This document shows positions 34,760 through 46,700 of a DNA stretch of 64,000 nucleotides, piece by piece (position 1 is the stretch's first letter; each line of letters begins with the position of its first letter). Location of the stretch: positions 1 to 64,000 of the forward strand of contig JAJKFH010001602.1 of assembly GCA_023333565.1 (NCBI GenBank), written 5' to 3'. The notes under the pieces are model-generated. The model saw nothing but the letters and a program-made list of their open reading frames with translations. It was not told the origin of the DNA and did no database searches. This stretch comes from Puffinus mauretanicus (Eukaryota; Chordata; Aves; Procellariiformes; Procellariidae). The position numbers were made by a program, and so were the translations under genes.

Positions 34760-35896
34760 TACTAACAGTCTACTTCCTTAGAATTGAAAGAGCACAGAAT
34801 TAAAAGTTTCCTGAAGTATTGCACTAACATAGAAAGCCCAGTTACTAACAAGAGAATTGCCGTGGAGCTTGTGCTTTGGGTCTGACTCACACCTACTAGG
34901 AAGAGGGAATGCTCTGACAAAACCTAAAACTTTAGCATTAAGTCTGCTGAAAATACAACTGAGGTGGCTACTCAAGTAGTACTGATCTATGGAACTATGG
35001 ATCTATGTGTTAGTGCAGAACACTTTTAAGTACTAATGCATGAGATTAAGAACACCAGACTGCCTCCAGAAGTTTTGTGATCACCTTATATCTACCTAAA
35101 GCTTCTGAAACTAAATGAAAAAGGTTAAAGGTAAGCATCTTTGAATTTTATGTGATAGCTGGGCTTAACTCATCTGACATTCTGGTCTTTTATTTTCTAT
35201 ACATTATATGCTGCTATTGAAGGTGAAACCACAGCTCGCTCTTACCTAATTTAAATTGAGCTATAAGAATAATATATTCTGAGTTTTACAGATTATTTCA
35301 GGTCTTTCAGATTGTGTCAAACGTTGGCATTATGTCACTGATACCCCACATACTGCGTAGCATGACCAGCTGCATTCAGGCTTGTTCTTTTTAAGTAAGT
35401 GACGCAGAAAAAAGGTGACAGTGTCTGATTTTCCGAAGCTGCAGGGGTCACTTGCTCATGATGAGTACCGGAGCTCAGCTTGTACCACTACTTCAGCAAT
35501 TTAATGATGGCTTTACTTTGTAAACATTGGCATGTGCAGCTGTGAGATGCTGCAGTAAAAGCCATCCTGAAGGAAGATCCTTAGCTGGAGACTGAGGATA
35601 TATTCAAAACACTTTTCCCATATACTTGGGGATGACACACCCTGAAATGTGCAGAGAGAAGCTATTCAAGCTACGGTGAACTGCTGTTACCTGGATACGG
35701 TGTGTGCTTACTGGTAATGTTTTTCAGAATAGTGTAGGTTAACATTTTAAAAAATATATTTATATTGGGACCTCAATGTAATGTTTGAATCGTTCCATTT
35801 TACCTGAAATTCAAAAGGCAAAACCTGCATATTGGCACAACTCAAGGAAGAAATACGAAGTGCAGAGCAACACCACTCACAGCAGTAGAGCTTTGC

Positions 35897-35914
35897 CGTG
35901 GGTGGTGACCCACG
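35897..35914 (+). other. Perfect 7-bp stem with GGTG loop in IPPK 3' UTR
   Basis: CGTGGGT-GGTG-ACCCACG folds into a GC-rich hairpin with a four-base loop in the RNA. It lies in a stretch that is more CpG-rich than the surrounding UTR. Confidence 0.5.
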
Positions 35915-36257
35915 TTAGCAGTCTCGTGTATTCCACTTCCAGGTGACCGCGGGCCTTTCTGGGATAGGGTCGTGGGCTGCTCTCGCAGAAATGCGATACT
36001 ACAACAGTGCAATAAGCTGGTAGTTGACAGTGGTAATAACCCCTTCTTTCCAAAGAAAACCTGGGGGGAGAGAGATCTATTTTTAAATCTAGAAATCCTC
36101 CAGCTGTTAGGCAAGAGGAGGAGGAAGGACAGACTATCCACAGCTGGAAAGTTTTCAGGTTTTTATGCTGTAACTTTACACACATTTCATATGCAAATAG
36201 AAGTGTATGTGCTTGATCAAACAGTTTCATTTTCACACAAGAAGGAGCTAAAGATGA

Positions 36258-36263
36258 AATAAA
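36258..36263 (+). terminator. Middle AATAAA poly(A) signal (candidate)
   Basis: Canonical hexamer in AAGATGAAATAAACTAAAGG. It could end a 3' UTR of about 1.8 kb. Use is not shown. Confidence 0.35.
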
Positions 36264-37447
36264 CTAAAGGTTACACAAAACTAGCTAAACCAGTAACATG
36301 TCAGTGGATAAAGGAGCAATGAATTTTGCCTGTCTGCTGGATTCCAAACTTGAAATTAGTCTGCTTTGTATCTAAGATGATCTTTTACTATAGAGTTGCT
36401 GTTCATCAAAACTTAATCTCTGGCATTGCTCAGCTGTAGATTCTGACAGAAACCAATCTGGTCTGTCAGTTTTTCCTGACCTACCAAAACAGTAGAAGAC
36501 TATTTCAGTGATCAAATAGTGGATTATTAAAATTATGGTATTATAAACATACTGTTGCTTTAGTTCTTGATTTCTCCAGCTATTTCACCATTGCTATAAA
36601 ATACTTCATTATAACTTACAGACGGAGCAGGCAGTTGTACTGCTCGCATGGTTAGAGCAGCTGTGGAGTTGAAAAGGAAGTCTCTTAATATTACTTGAGA
36701 GTCCATAGTTCATATTTTTGGCCCCTTGATTCCAGGAACAACTGTTGCTCCCTACCCCAGAAGGACGTGACTTACAGTTGTATAGGTTTGGTTTGGATGG
36801 GGTCGTGTGGTTGTCATAGCTGGTGCAGAGCAGGGACTCCTGAAAACTGCTGAGAGCTCACAGATGAGCTAGTGGTACATCTGATGGAAGTGAAGGAAGG
36901 TCACAAGACATCTGTCTAATCTGTTTTGTTTCTTCAGGGATGAATGTATGAAATGTGATGCTTTCCTAATGTGTTACCTACCACAATTTCCCCCTAGAAG
37001 TAGGAAATGAAAGCGAAGTGCTGCAGTGAGCAGTAGTTAACTCGTCCATCTCTCTACAGAAGCGTAATGGTCCTTTCTTGTTCAGTTTAATGCTGTCTCT
37101 ACTCAACACTTACATTAGGGAAAAAAGTTACTTCATACAGTTACCCTTTTTTTTTTAGCATAATATGTCTTTGAAATCTTCAAATTGTCTAGTTCACCCT
37201 AATTTAACGAGAAAGCTATTTAACTCTTTGTTCTAGGAGTCTCTTACTGTTCTCTTGTCATTTTAAAATCACTGTACTTTTACAGAGCTGTGAAAAGAAA
37301 TGGATTTTTATGGACTTGATTTTGACAGTGCATGATCTTTTAACACTTTCCAGGTATCTAGAAAATGTTAAGAAGATAAACCACTCTGGTACATTAATGA
37401 TTCAGAAAGATAAATTTATAATGAAATCACTCTGTACATGTAACTAT

Positions 37448-37496
37448 TTTATTTGGCATTTTTGTATTTAAATGGCTGTATTTATTTTCATGTCAT
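37448..37496 (-). terminator. CENPP: Candidate poly(A) signals of CENPP (minus strand)
   Basis: Two AATAAA hexamers read on the minus strand at 37496-37491 and 37453-37448, about 175-220 nt past the CENPP stop. They are the nearest canonical signals found; an AATATA variant sits closer. Either canonical site places the CENPP 3' end inside the IPPK 3' UTR. Confidence 0.5.
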
Positions 37497-37586
37497 GACA
37501 ATTTATATATAACGTGCCATAATTGTACAGATAGCATGTTTTATGAGTATGGTTTCTAAATGGAAAATAACTTAATGTTTATATTC

Positions 37587-37592
37587 AATAAA
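37587..37592 (+). terminator. IPPK: Distal AATAAA poly(A) signal of IPPK
   Basis: ATTCAATAAAATTATAGACT, followed by a GT-containing stretch near 37637-37655. It is the last canonical signal before the antisense CENPP coding exon, so it is taken as the main 3' end of IPPK, with cleavage at about 37605-37615. Confidence 0.7.
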
Positions 37593-37668
37593 ATTATAGA
37601 CTGTGTAACACAATATCTTAATTAAAACTACTTTTGAAATTGCTACCTGTTGTAAGTAATGCTGGTAT

Positions 37669-37790
37669 TCATTTTTCCAAGCCAACCACTTTGATCAGAT
37701 TCTCGATAGCTGTCTCAATCCCAAACACAAGCAGCATGCTTCGGAAGCGGGCGGGGGCATTTTCCATAGTTGCCATCTTCTGCTCCAAGG
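37669..37790 (-). CDS. CENPP: CENPP last coding exon
   Basis: 122 nt on the minus strand, from acceptor TTTTCTTGCAG to the stop TGA (37671-37669). It completes an Ala codon, then encodes LEQKMATMENAPARF, RSMLLVFGIETAIENLIK and the tail VVGLEK. This corresponds to the human stretch beginning ALELDKNRAIETAPLSFR. The tail is slightly shorter than the human one. Confidence 0.92.
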
Positions 37791-40700
37791 CTGCAAGAAA
37801 AATGTAACAGTGAACATTATTTTCAAACGGCTGCACTGTTACTGAAGGTAGCTGTCAGCATGGCATTTCTGGATAAAACAGGTTACTTGCCGTCGAGAAG
37901 AGGAAGACATACTTGTTTCGTAAGCCCTTTTAAATTATACAGGAGGTGAAGCTTAGCTGCTTGCTAAATTGCGATTTGTTTGCCTGGTTGGGCTCTGCAA
38001 GGTGGATTTCCATTTTATCTAAAGAGAGGTCGGCCAAAAAAGGGGACAGGCGTCCACTTGAAAGCTCAGAAACGGCCTCTGAAGTGAATGACGTTACCTT
38101 GCTCCGGTACTTTAGTCAGAAGGTCCAGAACAGGCGTAGTTCTCCCTTCTTCATCCATATGTATCTTCCAAACAATCATTAATTCAAACCTGTATCACGT
38201 GCACAGAAAAGTTAGTCGAGTGTTAACTAGGCAACTGTCTCTAAGGTTTCTTCAAAGCAGAAAGTACAGTATTCAGGAGGTTCACACTTGTTATGCTCTT
38301 AAACAAAATTCACCTTAGGTGATGCAACGTACCCATCTCTGAGAATCAGAAATACTTATCTTTTGAACCAAGGAAAACTGGTAGTCTACTGACAAGGAAA
38401 GGTGGTTATTTCATTTCCAGGTACATTCAAATTTTCAACCTCAAGGATTTTTTCCCCTGGTTCTTGTCTTTGTCTCTCCTGAATGGTAAGTTTCCATGGA
38501 ACAGTGGTAAAAAGCAAGATACAAAAGAACACGAGAGTGCCTTTCCCTCCCCCTGCCCCTTACATAATCTCTGCACCCCGTGGTCAGGTATCGTGCTTAG
38601 ATACAGCCTGGAAACAGAAGAATGGTTTCAGAAGTGTTTACAAAATAGTGATGTTCTGCGTTTGGAATAAGGTCCACCCCATGATACTGTTCATGGCTTT
38701 TTTAGAATAACGCACAGGGATAAATATATCCAAGGCCTAGATTCCCGCGTTTGTTTGCTTTTAATTAACCATCATTACTCCTTCAAGAGTGTTTTTGGTG
38801 GTTTTTTTCATGGCTAATTACTATTTCCAGCTTTCGCAGTGGGACGAGATCACCACGCTAAGGGAATGGTTAGGCAGTTGGCATTGCAGGGGGGGGAGGT
38901 TTTCTAGTCAAGTACACAGGGATTACTCTAGAACAACATTCACAATCAATTTGCTGCTTTATAACATCCCATCTGCTTTACTGCATTTTGCATTCCCTTC
39001 CAATCCCTGCTTTTAGGAGTATTCCTCGTTGAAAGTAAGGCTTTCCTAATCCAAAGCTGATAGGCACAATAACGAGTCACTGCCAGGAGGAAGCTCCCTT
39101 TCTCAGTGCCGTTTGAACAATCGTGACTGTAGAAGTTTCCTTTAAATATGACTTGTCAGCCTTTTGCCACTTCATTGTTAAAAATCCTTTGGGAATTTGT
39201 GCACAGCTTGTTCTGGGATTTTGCAAACAAACTAATATGCAAGTCTATTTTCTACCAACCCACTGAAGAGATTTTAAAATTCTTATATTTCATGACTGTG
39301 GGTGAGAGGGAGTGTGTAATGGAACTTGGCACCTGTCAACATGAAGAGAAACTAAAATAAAGCAGCTTGTTTTCTAATTGTGATGGTCTAACAACGATTC
39401 ATCTCAGTAACCCAGAGTTAAAGCATTTAGTTTTAATGGCAGATTCAGCTAAACCGAGACAGCACTATCTGTTATGGTTTATTTGCTAGTTCCACAAACA
39501 AATACGATGGAGGGAGTAATGCTTTATTTCCAGTTGTTTCCATATAAACTAATGCATGTTGTAGCAAAGATGTAATAGGAGAAGGGAATGGTCTGATCCC
39601 CTCACAGAATAGTTACTTTTCTTGGCCCTTACAGAATTCCTGACAGTGATAATTAAATTGTCTAACATGCAACTTCAAGGATTTTTTTTTTTACTCAATT
39701 TAAAAACCAAAACCTGCCAGAAATGTCTAGCAGGCAGCCTAAACAACTCCAGCATGTGTGGTAGAGTAATAACAATAAATGGCAGTGCAATGATCCCCTC
39801 CTTCATCTGATTTCCTTCTAAACCAATGGCAAAATACAGCACAGTTGCTTTCAGTAACATGGTAACTGCAATTTTCTTTCCGTTCTTTAACGGAAGGAAG
39901 ACCAAAGAATTGTGCTTTGCTTCAGTGGTTTGTGACCATCGCACCTCCTACCACAGAACAAAGTATGAGCTGTAGCTGCCAGGCTCCACGCCGGCGAGAA
40001 GGGATAAGCTCCCTCCTTCAGGCCCAGGGGTGGAAAAAGCTGCCTTACCTCATTCATAGGGGAGGGTTGCCAGCGGCCCACCCTGTCACGGTAAGAGGGG
40101 TGTTGGCCTCAGCATCTGTTCTGCCCATTGCTCTGGTCATGTAATGCAGAAAGACCGAGAGAGAACAAATCCAGTCGAATCTGACATGTTTTCTGATGCA
40201 TGAGAGGGAGGATGCATTCCACTTCCTAAACCTTGAATTTAGACTCTTCATTGTGGCATGAGCTTCCAAAACCAAGATAGGATAGATTTTTTTTTTCTTA
40301 AAATGCAAATAAAAAGCCTGCTAGAGCCCTTTATTTTTTTCCATCTAGCTTTTTAAAAGGGTGGGTACACACAGAAGCAACACCATTGATTGACTTATCT
40401 AACAAGGCCACGTGCACACAGCCTGTACATGTATTTTTGTGGGGTTTTTTTGTTTCTTCTCCTTGTGTTTTTAATGTGTGGTTATAGCCCTAAAATGTAA
40501 CACACATCATCTAACCACTGTGTTTAGAGGCATTCTAAAGCAAAGAGTGACTTAATGTTCAAGCAGACCAATTACGTGTAGATTGTCAATATGCATTTCA
40601 CAATCCTTTATCTGCATAAACCAAGAAATGTATTTATTGGCTTACCCAGAAAGTTTGGGGTTCCTTAGAATTATATAATCTCCCTGCAGTCCTTCTGGAA

Positions 40701-43700
40701 GGGTCACAATATCAGGATATTTGCCCTGTGGATAAACAGGTTCAAAAGGGTATAAATTAGGTCAGAAAAATCAGAGTAGACAAGGTGGCTTCTAGCTAGT
40801 GCTTGCCAGTTTGCAGTGGATTTTAATACGCTGCCACTTTTAGCTTGCTTTTGTAATAGTTAAGAGTAATGATAAGAGTTGTTTAAAATTCTGACGTGCT
40901 TTTTAAGTCTTGATGGTTTGGTTGTTTTAGTATCATTCACGTGATACCAAGCTATACTTAAACTGGTCACCTCACAGAAAAAAACAGTATTGTGCACCTG
41001 TACAAACAGGCCTTAGAAGTCCTTACGCAAGACGTAGGAAACCTTGAAAGAATATTTTTCAACTAAGTTCTGTTAATTTGATTTAATAACACATTATAAT
41101 ACATCACAGTTTCACATAAAAACCAACCAAACCCTTACTAGTACGCTCTGTTTTGCTACTCCTTTTGAGAAAGTGGATCACCACGTTCCATAACAGGGCT
41201 TTGAAAGCATGAAGGAATAAAGGCAATGAGATACCAAAATAACCACTATTATCAAAATATAATGGGGCAATGGAAACATGATAAAACATATAAAACTACT
41301 GACTACTATTAAACTTCCATGTTACCCGGAATTAGAGCTATTTTCAATTACTACAGTGTGCAAAGATTGATCATCGTTCCGTTCCTTTGTTAGTTCATCT
41401 AATAATTTACAGTCTTCAATGTGTATATCTTGAATTACCTAAGACTCATAACTTTCTCTATAACCGTTTTAAAAGCATGTAAAAGGAAAGCAGAATAGTA
41501 GCTATGTATGGATCCTTTTGAAGTTATGCAGTATGTAAGGTGACAGAGTATGAGGAGATCCACATGCATCAAAATACTGAGAACGAACACAATTACTGCA
41601 TCCTGCAGGGACATGCTATTGCAAAAGAAAACAGAATCTAGACGCAGCCTGTTGTCATGAAGACTTCAACACTCTTCCTTGCTTGCAGTGTCTTTTGTAC
41701 TGGATACAAAGCTGTGTTCCAAAAACTGCAGTTTATAACGTGTGAAAAGACACTCAGCCTAAATCATTCTACAGAGCTCGCAGGGCAAGTGGTGTGTCTT
41801 ACAGAAAAGGAGCCGGAGAGCTCGTCTTTGAAAAGCACTGGAGAAAATGAGTTAGGTTTTATAGGATTACGCCTCATCTGGCAGACTGAAATTGCTACCA
41901 GATGTGACCTTGCTCTGGTTTAGGAATTTATGACAAACTAAAGGGGGTTTGTACAGAATGCCAAATGACATAAAACACATGGAATTTGCCAGTTTTAATT
42001 TCTACAAAGTATCTAGCACTGTATTTACCATGGGGATAAAGACCACGATCTATCCTGGGAACAAAGACACATAAGGGGCAACAAAGTGCACGGTAGTTAC
42101 AGCATGAAAACACAGCTGATCTAAGGACACTCGCCCAGCAGAACAGTGACCTTTTTTCAGTTTGACTCCCTGTGGATTTATGCTCCTCTGATGACAAAAT
42201 AAAACAAGTTTTTCCTTCTCAATAACCCATGTCTTTGATATTCATTATGTGCCTTCATTTGTCCGGTATCATAGGTCTCGGAGAATCTAGCAATATCTTA
42301 GCTCCAGGTTGCAAATACTAGAAATTTAGGATTAGTTTGTATCTGGGGAACACAATTCTTAAGTTCCTCGTTTACAAGAGATGCCAAGTATACCATAGCT
42401 GAACACTGAGTCATGTTTTATCTTCATCCGCCCACACTGAGGCCTTTGGGAATCACAAGAGAAAATAGATCAGAGGCACTAGATAAAAGTTCCAATTTTC
42501 AAACCGCTGTAAAATGCACCCAGGACTTGTTTGGGAGTTGCTGTGTAGCTGCCACAATCCACGCCATTACCCCTAGCTGGTGGGTGGTACTTTACGTTGT
42601 ACAGAAACCAGAGGTACCTCAAGGAAATCTCAGTCTGCAATTTTCTGTTGTCTAAAAGCTTCCCTTTACCTGGGAGAGACTCGTCGGTGAGTTCTGCACA
42701 CAGGAAGCCGTTATTCTGTGCCTTAAATAAATGCCAGGGTTTTGACAACCCGTCTGCATGCTGTGAGAATCTGATCTTGTGTGAAATTCACAGGATTTGG
42801 GACAGAATCCAGCTGCTTAGCAGGAAAGATCATATCTTAGCAATCCACACAAAAAGCCAAAACACAAACACCTACATCTCTCTTCAGGCGAATTACATGC
42901 TAAAATTGAAGTCATAACAGCGGCATGAAGCAGCACCTCGCCCAGACCCCCGTGAGGAGGCGTCTGCCCTCTCACCTAAGGGTGACTCCTGGGAGCGACG
43001 ACGCGGCAGAAGTAGGAAGCAAAGCTGCCGCACCCAGGATTAAGGAAGCAGTGCGAAACACTGACAATTTAGGGAATAAAAACCAGGAAATGCAGTCACA
43101 CAATCTACCTTTCATATTCCACATATAAAACGTAATGTCTGTATCCCACAGGTAAAACGTGAGGATCTGGCGCATAAGTGAAAAACCAGGTGCAGGCTGT
43201 GCACGAGCTGCAATAGTCCTGACAGAACTGCAATTCCAAATGCACTCGGCGGGTACCGGATTAGCACCTCATATTCTCTGCTGTGCAACTTTTCTAAGTT
43301 TTCCCCAGGGAAAAGAAAAGCCGAGCCACAAGCAGGGTAACAGAATGACCAGATCCACTGAAAGGTCCCTTGGGAAAGTCAGTAATTCCTACGGGATCTC
43401 GTAAAGTGGACGCCGGGCAACTGAAAGGTATCGCATCAAGCAGCGCGATACCAGATGGGAAAGATCAGCTACAACTGCACTAAGCAAAACCTGACTTTAA
43501 TCAAGAAATATCTTTCCTCAGATTACTTTTAAATGTCAGTTTATGATCAAAACCAAAAGCCCATGCTATTATTACTTCTGGACGGAAATTGTTTTTCCAG
43601 CTCCTTCAGGAGTCCAAGCAGGGAATCTTACGGGAACTTCTGTCTAAAACAGAAATAGTCTCAAATCACAAGGGGATGACCATCGTGACAGTCTTCCCTT

Positions 43701-46700
43701 TCTCCCACGACAGATTTTACACACACAGCGAAACAAATGAATACACTTGCAGTATCTATTTTTAAACAAAATATATTATTCTTCAGCTGTTTAAAATTGC
43801 ATTGCAATTTTCTGCATAGTAAAACTCTTCTAAGGAAAATGTTTCAAGTTATTCGGCTTAAGGGCCCTGACTAAGAATGCAAAGCAAAATTGGCAAGGCA
43901 GAAGCTATACTAAAAGCAGACAAATTTGCTTCTAACCCACTTACGAAGAAAATATGCTACTCTGCTCTTAGATGGAACAATAGTTCACATTTACTACTAA
44001 TTTTGAACTTGGCATTCTGTAAGAAGGCCTGTATATAAAGAGTATATAAAGCCAGTCATGCTGCTATGAGTCCCTCCACAGGTGTAAGCTACTTCTAAAT
44101 TTACCAAAGATGCTACATTTAGGCTCTGATTTGGGGTGATTTATATGCATGTTTTGCTCAGCTAAGGCCACAGTATCATCCACTGAAGTCACACACATGG
44201 TGGTAGCATCAAGGCCTTAAATAACAACATCAACGTAACTTCAGGAATTCGAATACAAATTCTTTGCAAAAATGGTGAAAATTCTAGATACTGTAGAAAA
44301 CCAATAACAACCTGATGAAATTCCAGAAGCATTAAACAATCAAACCCACTGCCACCAGTCTGCTACCCACTGCAAAAATTTAGGTCAATCCCTTAAGCAG
44401 CCACCAAGCGGGAAGCCATCGCGGCGTGCAGCCCCAGGCGCTCCCGGAGAGAGCCCCAATGCGAAGCAGCTGTGTTCTCCAACAGCCGCACTCTCTGGTT
44501 TTAGCAGCAATCGGGTTTTTAAATTACAGTAGTTTAACTCAGATAACAACAAAAGGAATGATTTTACTATTACCATGATCAAGTCCTACAGACACTTAAA
44601 ACCAGCAATCACCGGGCTACAAAATGAAATTAAATGCAGCAATTACATTTTTTGAAATTAGCTCTGGTCTTACAATTTATCTGTCTTTATGCACATTGCT
44701 GAAATATTTGGTGCTAACTTCACCAAGAACACTTATCCTTGAGTCACAAACTACGTTAACCTGTTATAAACTGAACGTCACATATACATTTTCAATCAAT
44801 TACCTTTCTAGAAATGTAATTTAAGTTGCTTTGATGAGTTCCGTTTTTAGATATCAGACAATACATTTGTTAACGCATTTCAATTAGCTAAAATTCTTTA
44901 TCCTGTAAGAGAGCTGTCACTAACATGAAAATATAACAAGGATTTATACTTTCCTGTATTTTTAAAGCATGGTGGCAAGCCCTAAGTCAATGAAAAACTA
45001 CTCCAAGAAATTTAGCTTTTCTGGTACCAAAATGCACCTCAGACTTCAACAGATAAGACAAAACAGTCTGCCAATACAAAGTAACTGAGAAATGAGTAAT
45101 ACTGCATCTAAAAAGAAATGCATCCTATTTTTCCTTCTTTCCTTCCTCTCCACTGCTTGACTGGGCAAGAGCAGCACTGTATAAATTGATGTATGCTCAA
45201 AATCTGAAATACAAGGATGAAAGAAAAACCTGTAATGTAGGCAGCTGAAGATGTGCGAGATAGACGAAACCCTCTCAAAATCATGGCTCAAACTTTCATT
45301 TTTTTGAGGCTTCTTTTGAACTGAAAATCAGCAGGAAAAGTCTGGAACCTTCAGAATATGCAAGGAGAAGAGAAACCCATTGCCTGCAGATGCTGCAAGT
45401 TTGTCACATGCTTAAGTTGATGTTCTTTATGTAGAAGTTTTTGCTGCACAATAGCAGTGTTGGAGTATTTTTAATAGAATACTGTAAACACTACCAGTGT
45501 CATTAAATATAATTCTCAAAGCCTGAAGGGGCCAAAGTTTGACTATGGAAAGTGCCGCATCACAAGATTCAGTAACAGACTTCCAGTCTGATGAACTGGA
45601 ATTACTGAGTCAGAAAGACAAACGGTTCACGAAGGGAAAATTTCTACAGAAAGACTTTTTGTTTTTAATGTGCTACATGTTACATTTCACCTCAAATTGC
45701 ATTTAAAGGAGCTTTTAAAAAGTATGTAAAAAAAGAAAGATGGTAATTACAATTTAAATGTATGAGCATAATCAGCGAATCTATACTATGTCTCCTTAGG
45801 GGTTTGTTTAGTATCCACCAAACACAAAGCATTACACAAACAAGAGGGATACAAATGTTTAATTTTTTCCAAAGAAACCCAGCGTTATGCCTGTCACACT
45901 GACTTAAATGATTCCAGTGTTATAAAGACAATGTCAACTATGGGCAAACCGAGCACCCTCCGCTGCTTTAAATCTGGCCAAATAAACAAACACCAGTCCA
46001 TTAAATAACTACCCAACATCAACATAAATTATTAAATTATTGTTAAATTGATTAGCTTTGTCTGCCAAGATTCGTTCTTGTATATGCAAAATGGATGCAA
46101 ACGTAAAGTGACTGAATTTCCTCTTATTTCTCAGAGCCGCCAGTTGCACAGGTAAAGTATAGACTCGTAAAATACCAAAAAAACAATGAATATAGAACGC
46201 TATATAACTTACTTCGAGAGAACTACTTCAAATTACTTTCATGTGATACACCTCAGAATCTAACTGAGTATGTTTATCTTACAGGCTGACATATTTAAAT
46301 CTTTGTTTCTTCAGTAGCTTAATACTGGAAACAAAGGTCTTTTGAAGCTACTGCAGTATTTGTAAGGCTTAAACATTTACATTTTGAAGGAAAAAACATT
46401 TTATCCCATGCCATATATTTTTTGGTTGAAAAAGAAAGTATTCTTTATATGCCATTTCATATTCTTTTTGGTATCTTCCTGTGGAAACAAATTCAGTATT
46501 ATCTAAAATCTGTATTTGGTGTGTAAAGATGACATTTACACTCAACATTTACACATGGACTTTTGCTTTAAAGAATATAATGAGCCAAAGGGACAAGAAT
46601 TAGAAGATGCCGTGAATCTTCAATCCTTGTACTGTGTATATGTACATGTATGATTCCCATTTACTGTGTGTATGTACATCTATGATTCACAGTTTTAAAC

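Larger units (their letters stand above)
34485..37612 (+). other. IPPK: IPPK 3' UTR (about 3.1 kb)
   Basis: Runs from the stop codon to the cleavage region after the last AATAAA. It contains three AATAAA hexamers (34754-34759, 36258-36263, 37587-37592), a stem-loop at 35897-35914, and AU-rich stretches in the last 200 bases, including TATTTATTTT near 37489. Antisense open frames at 35842-36236 are chance frames. The final part probably overlaps the CENPP 3' UTR on the other strand. Confidence 0.75.
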
